Source: Strigamia acuminata
Taxonomy: Eukaryota > Arthropoda > Chilopoda > Geophilomorpha > Linotaeniidae
Assembly: GCA_949358305.1 (NCBI GenBank)
Contig: OX442314.1
Location: 21,259,060-21,323,059, forward strand
Reading direction: 5' to 3'
Length of the DNA: 64,000 nucleotides
The position numbers and the translations under genes were made by a program. Below the pieces are notes generated by a model. The model was given only the letters and a program-made list of their open reading frames with translations. It was not told where the DNA came from and did not search any database. This document shows positions 62,801 through 64,000 of the stretch, one piece after another; the first letter of the stretch is position 1, and the number at the start of each line of letters is the position of its first letter.

Positions 62801-62841
62801 GGCCATTGGCTTGGTCTTGGGAATTGGGGGAGTTTTCAAGC
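50894..62841 (-). CDS. Syt7: Synaptotagmin-7, C2A-C2B part
   Basis: Calcium sensor for exocytosis and lysosome/vesicle fusion. Partial: N-terminal transmembrane exons lie beyond the right edge. Exons on minus: 62757-62841 (linker), 62546-62686, 54781-54928, 54539-54702, 54368-54482, 50894-51201; 961 nt in this window, all phases consistent. Seen: C2A with [29 protein letters not shown] and [16 protein letters not shown]2B with [38 protein letters not shown], polybasic [21 protein letters not shown] and the C-terminal W-H-R-L-K motif. The wording of both domains fits Syt7 rather than Syt1, 4 or 12. In C2B the usual fifth calcium Asp is Glu (GRNELIG). The linker exon is Ser/Gln/Asn-rich, as in alternatively spliced Syt7 linkers. 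Confidence 0.92.
51202..54367. other. Syt7 intron within C2B (3.2 kb)
   Basis: AT-rich. Around 54040-54245 there are several degenerate copies of AATGCATTTCAAAATACATT, resembling the palindromic array at 2305-2560. Open frames at 51473-51721 and 52523-52735 have no recognisable features. Confidence 0.55.
55259..55325. repeat. Perfect 30-bp inverted repeat, 7-nt spacer
   Basis: Arms 55259-55288 (starts ATTATCTTCTAAATTAATCA) and 55296-55325 are exact reverse complements, spacer GAGCCTA. It could form a pre-miRNA-like hairpin if transcribed, or be a very young fold-back. Confidence 0.95.
57921..58716. mobile_element. hAT-like element (796 bp incl. nested insert)
   Basis: Left end CAGCGGTGTCCAACCCGCGG with GTCGCATGTGGCCC; right end, reversed, CAGGGGTGTCAAACAACTCG. 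Flanks GTCTAGAC (57913-57920) and GTCTAGAT (58717-58724) match at 7 of 8. No transposase reading frame is recognised. Its interior is interrupted by 58148-58538. Confidence 0.85.
58148..58538. mobile_element. Nested TIR element (391 bp)
   Basis: Ends are inverted repeats AGGTGCGTTTAATCTG (left) and AGGTGCGTTCAATCTG (right, reversed), followed by GTGACTTT-type repeats on both sides. Superfamily not certain (PIF/Harbinger-like ends are possible). Includes a local duplication of TTACCGTGTGCCACAC. Confidence 0.75.
61220..61602. mobile_element. hAT-like element (383 bp)
   Basis: Left end CAGCGTTTTTCAAACTGTAG and right end, reversed, CAGGGGTTCTCAAACTTTTT. A perfect 8-bp target duplication GAGTAGGC occurs at 61212-61219 and 61603-61610. 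No coding capacity; interior has ATCCTCTAAAATTTTCACAA-like simple tandem wording. Confidence 0.92.
61978..62313. mobile_element. Long-TIR MITE, Tc1/mariner-like (336 bp)
   Basis: About 90-bp terminal inverted repeats beginning CAGGGTGGACCAAAAGTCAC (left) and CAGGGTGGGCCAAAACTCAC (right, reversed), flanked by TA on both sides (61976-61977 and 62314-62315). A second, inner palindrome at about 62141-62207 (TCAATTCTGACCCAAC facing GTTGGGTCAGAATTATTGA). Confidence 0.9.
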
Positions 62842-64000
62842 CTGTGAAAAAATACAATAGCATTGAATTCAAGTTGATATGGAAAAGTAATTGCACAATT
62901 AGAAATATTACAAACTGGTTTTTTTAACATTGCTTGGAAGCGAAAAATCAGATGACTTTTGGTGCAGGGTGTTAAGGACATAGATTCAGGAGCGGATTTG
63001 TAGGTTCTCGCAGTTCTCGCAGGACAACATTTATTGCCTTTTTATATAATTTATATGTTGCGTTATAACTTAGCAAAATATCCAATTTTTTTGCTCAGAA
63101 AAATTTGTTTTAAATATTTTTTTTTTCAATTTGGGCCACAAAAAAGGGCTGCGAGAAGGGCCCCACATACTAGAAATACGCCTCTGCATTGATTTGAAAG
63201 TCTGTTTCATGCAAGGTGGAATACAGTAAGTGCATAATAATATTAAATACCAGCTATAAGAGTAAGAATACGGTAATATTGGTAATAGGAACGAGTAGAA
63301 AGATAGTAAAAAAATAAAATAAAAATAAAAATTGTATATAATAATAATAAAAATAAAAAGGAAAAAAAACAACAATATTTACTTACTCTAACTGCGCACT
63401 GCATAATGAAGATATGTAAAATCCATGAAGAGAATTTAAAAAAAGAAAAGAAAAAAAAGAAAAATAATAAAAGAAACATCAAAAACAGATCGATTTAAAA
63501 TAATAATAATAATAAAATAATGTGCAAATGGTATTAGTCTACACAATACGATCGATATTCTAAGTTAGGACGTGTGTTTACCTAGTTTTGAGTGATTAGA
63601 GAAAGCAAACAGGCAAATCCCTATGTCCATTTAAATGTGTAACATTATCAAACATGGAAAACAAAACTTTTGAAACTACCATAGATCAAAGGTGAAAAGC
63701 TCTACAGGATCAAAACTTGAATAACTACAGGTAGAAAAATGAAAAATGATCTATTATCTACGTCATTTGTAATGCGTGCATTTGTTTATAATTAGACTTC
63801 ACGTGTCATCGTTTTCTAGATGCGAAGACTTTCTTGACCCTTTCAGTAGCTGCATTCAAAAACTAAAATATTTTGTGTTTTACTTCAATTTTAAACCAAA
63901 AATGACATCATTTCCTGTTTAAAACCATGTTAAAACTTAAAATACACTTAAACTAAAATTTTCATTTTTATTTTTTAAATGCAGAGTATTTCTGTCTTTG
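62842..64000. other. Syt7 intron, right edge of window
   Basis: Lies upstream of the Syt7 linker exon (minus). Contains a hAT-like element (62987-63186), a long simple-sequence A/T tract (63295-63515) and a possible 12-nt micro-exon at 63387-63398. The open frames at 63070-63482 are low-complexity artefacts. Nothing recognised in 63520-64000. Confidence 0.5.
62987..63186. mobile_element. Non-autonomous hAT-like element (200 bp)
   Basis: Left end CAGGAGCGGATTTGTAGG and right end, reversed, CAGAGGCGTATTTC. Flanks CATAGATT (62979-62986) and CATTGATT (63187-63194) match at 7 of 8. Shares AGAAGGGCCCCACA with the element at 38409-38563. Confidence 0.8.

Noticed and set aside
63070-63482. Minus-strand frames rich in Phe/Leu suggesting membrane helices
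   Set aside because: They translate A/T simple sequence; the hydrophobicity is an artefact.

Overview
This 64 kb window is nuclear DNA of an invertebrate animal, most likely an arthropod. It is strongly AT-rich, its genes are split by short GT-AG introns, and it carries a Pol III 5S rRNA gene and a tRNA-Arg. Gene content fits an arthropod: a Spaetzle/neurotrophin-type cystine-knot ligand, an AA15 copper monooxygenase, one nautilus-like myogenic bHLH factor, Inscuteable, and a short interstitial array in TTAGG register (the common arthropod telomere unit). The species cannot be named from sequence alone.

Layout on the left half. The 3' end of ribosomal protein L10a (+), a Spaetzle-like gene (+), an alpha-1,4-glycosyltransferase (+) and a possible tiny two-exon gene (+) fill 0-6.7 kb. 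After about 4 kb of repeats comes the minus-strand pair rapsyn (10.8-17.9 kb) and MRF/nautilus (19.9-21.7 kb). Next are a 5S rRNA gene, an AA15 LPMO (+), tRNA-Arg(UCU) (-), L-lactate dehydrogenase with a duplicated penultimate coding exon (+), a mitochondrial glutamate carrier of the SLC25A22 type (+), V-ATPase subunit E (-) and a small secreted cysteine-rich peptide (+).

Layout on the right half. From 33 to 43 kb the DNA is repeat-rich, with only weak exon-like pieces. Inscuteable (+, 11 coding exons) follows at 43.5-49.0 kb. The C-terminal part of synaptotagmin-7 (-) occupies 50.9-62.8 kb and contains a 7.6 kb intron full of transposon remnants; its 5' exons lie beyond the window.

Most coding models were assembled by hand from exon reading frames, splice consensus and phase, and all complete models close in frame: spz-like 223 aa, glycosyltransferase 311, rapsyn 429, MRF 233, LPMO 275, LDH 336, glutamate carrier 307, V-ATPase E 226, Inscuteable 737. 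The genes are unrelated housekeeping, metabolic, muscle/synapse and polarity genes. The one suggestive neighbourhood is the myogenic factor directly upstream of rapsyn on the same strand.

Mobile DNA is plentiful and mostly non-autonomous. At least six hAT-like elements have recognisable 8-bp target duplications, one with another element nested in it. There are two pogo/Tigger-like MITE copies, a long-TIR TA-flanked MITE, fold-back elements, a tRNA-derived SINE-like piece and an LTR-retrotransposon integrase remnant. I found no CRISPR array, no bacterial-type system and no obviously new multi-gene system. The strongest unusual observations are the mutually exclusive LDH exon pair with its hypoxia-type promoter, the MRF-rapsyn linkage, two unrecognised small genes, and repeats shared between distant introns.
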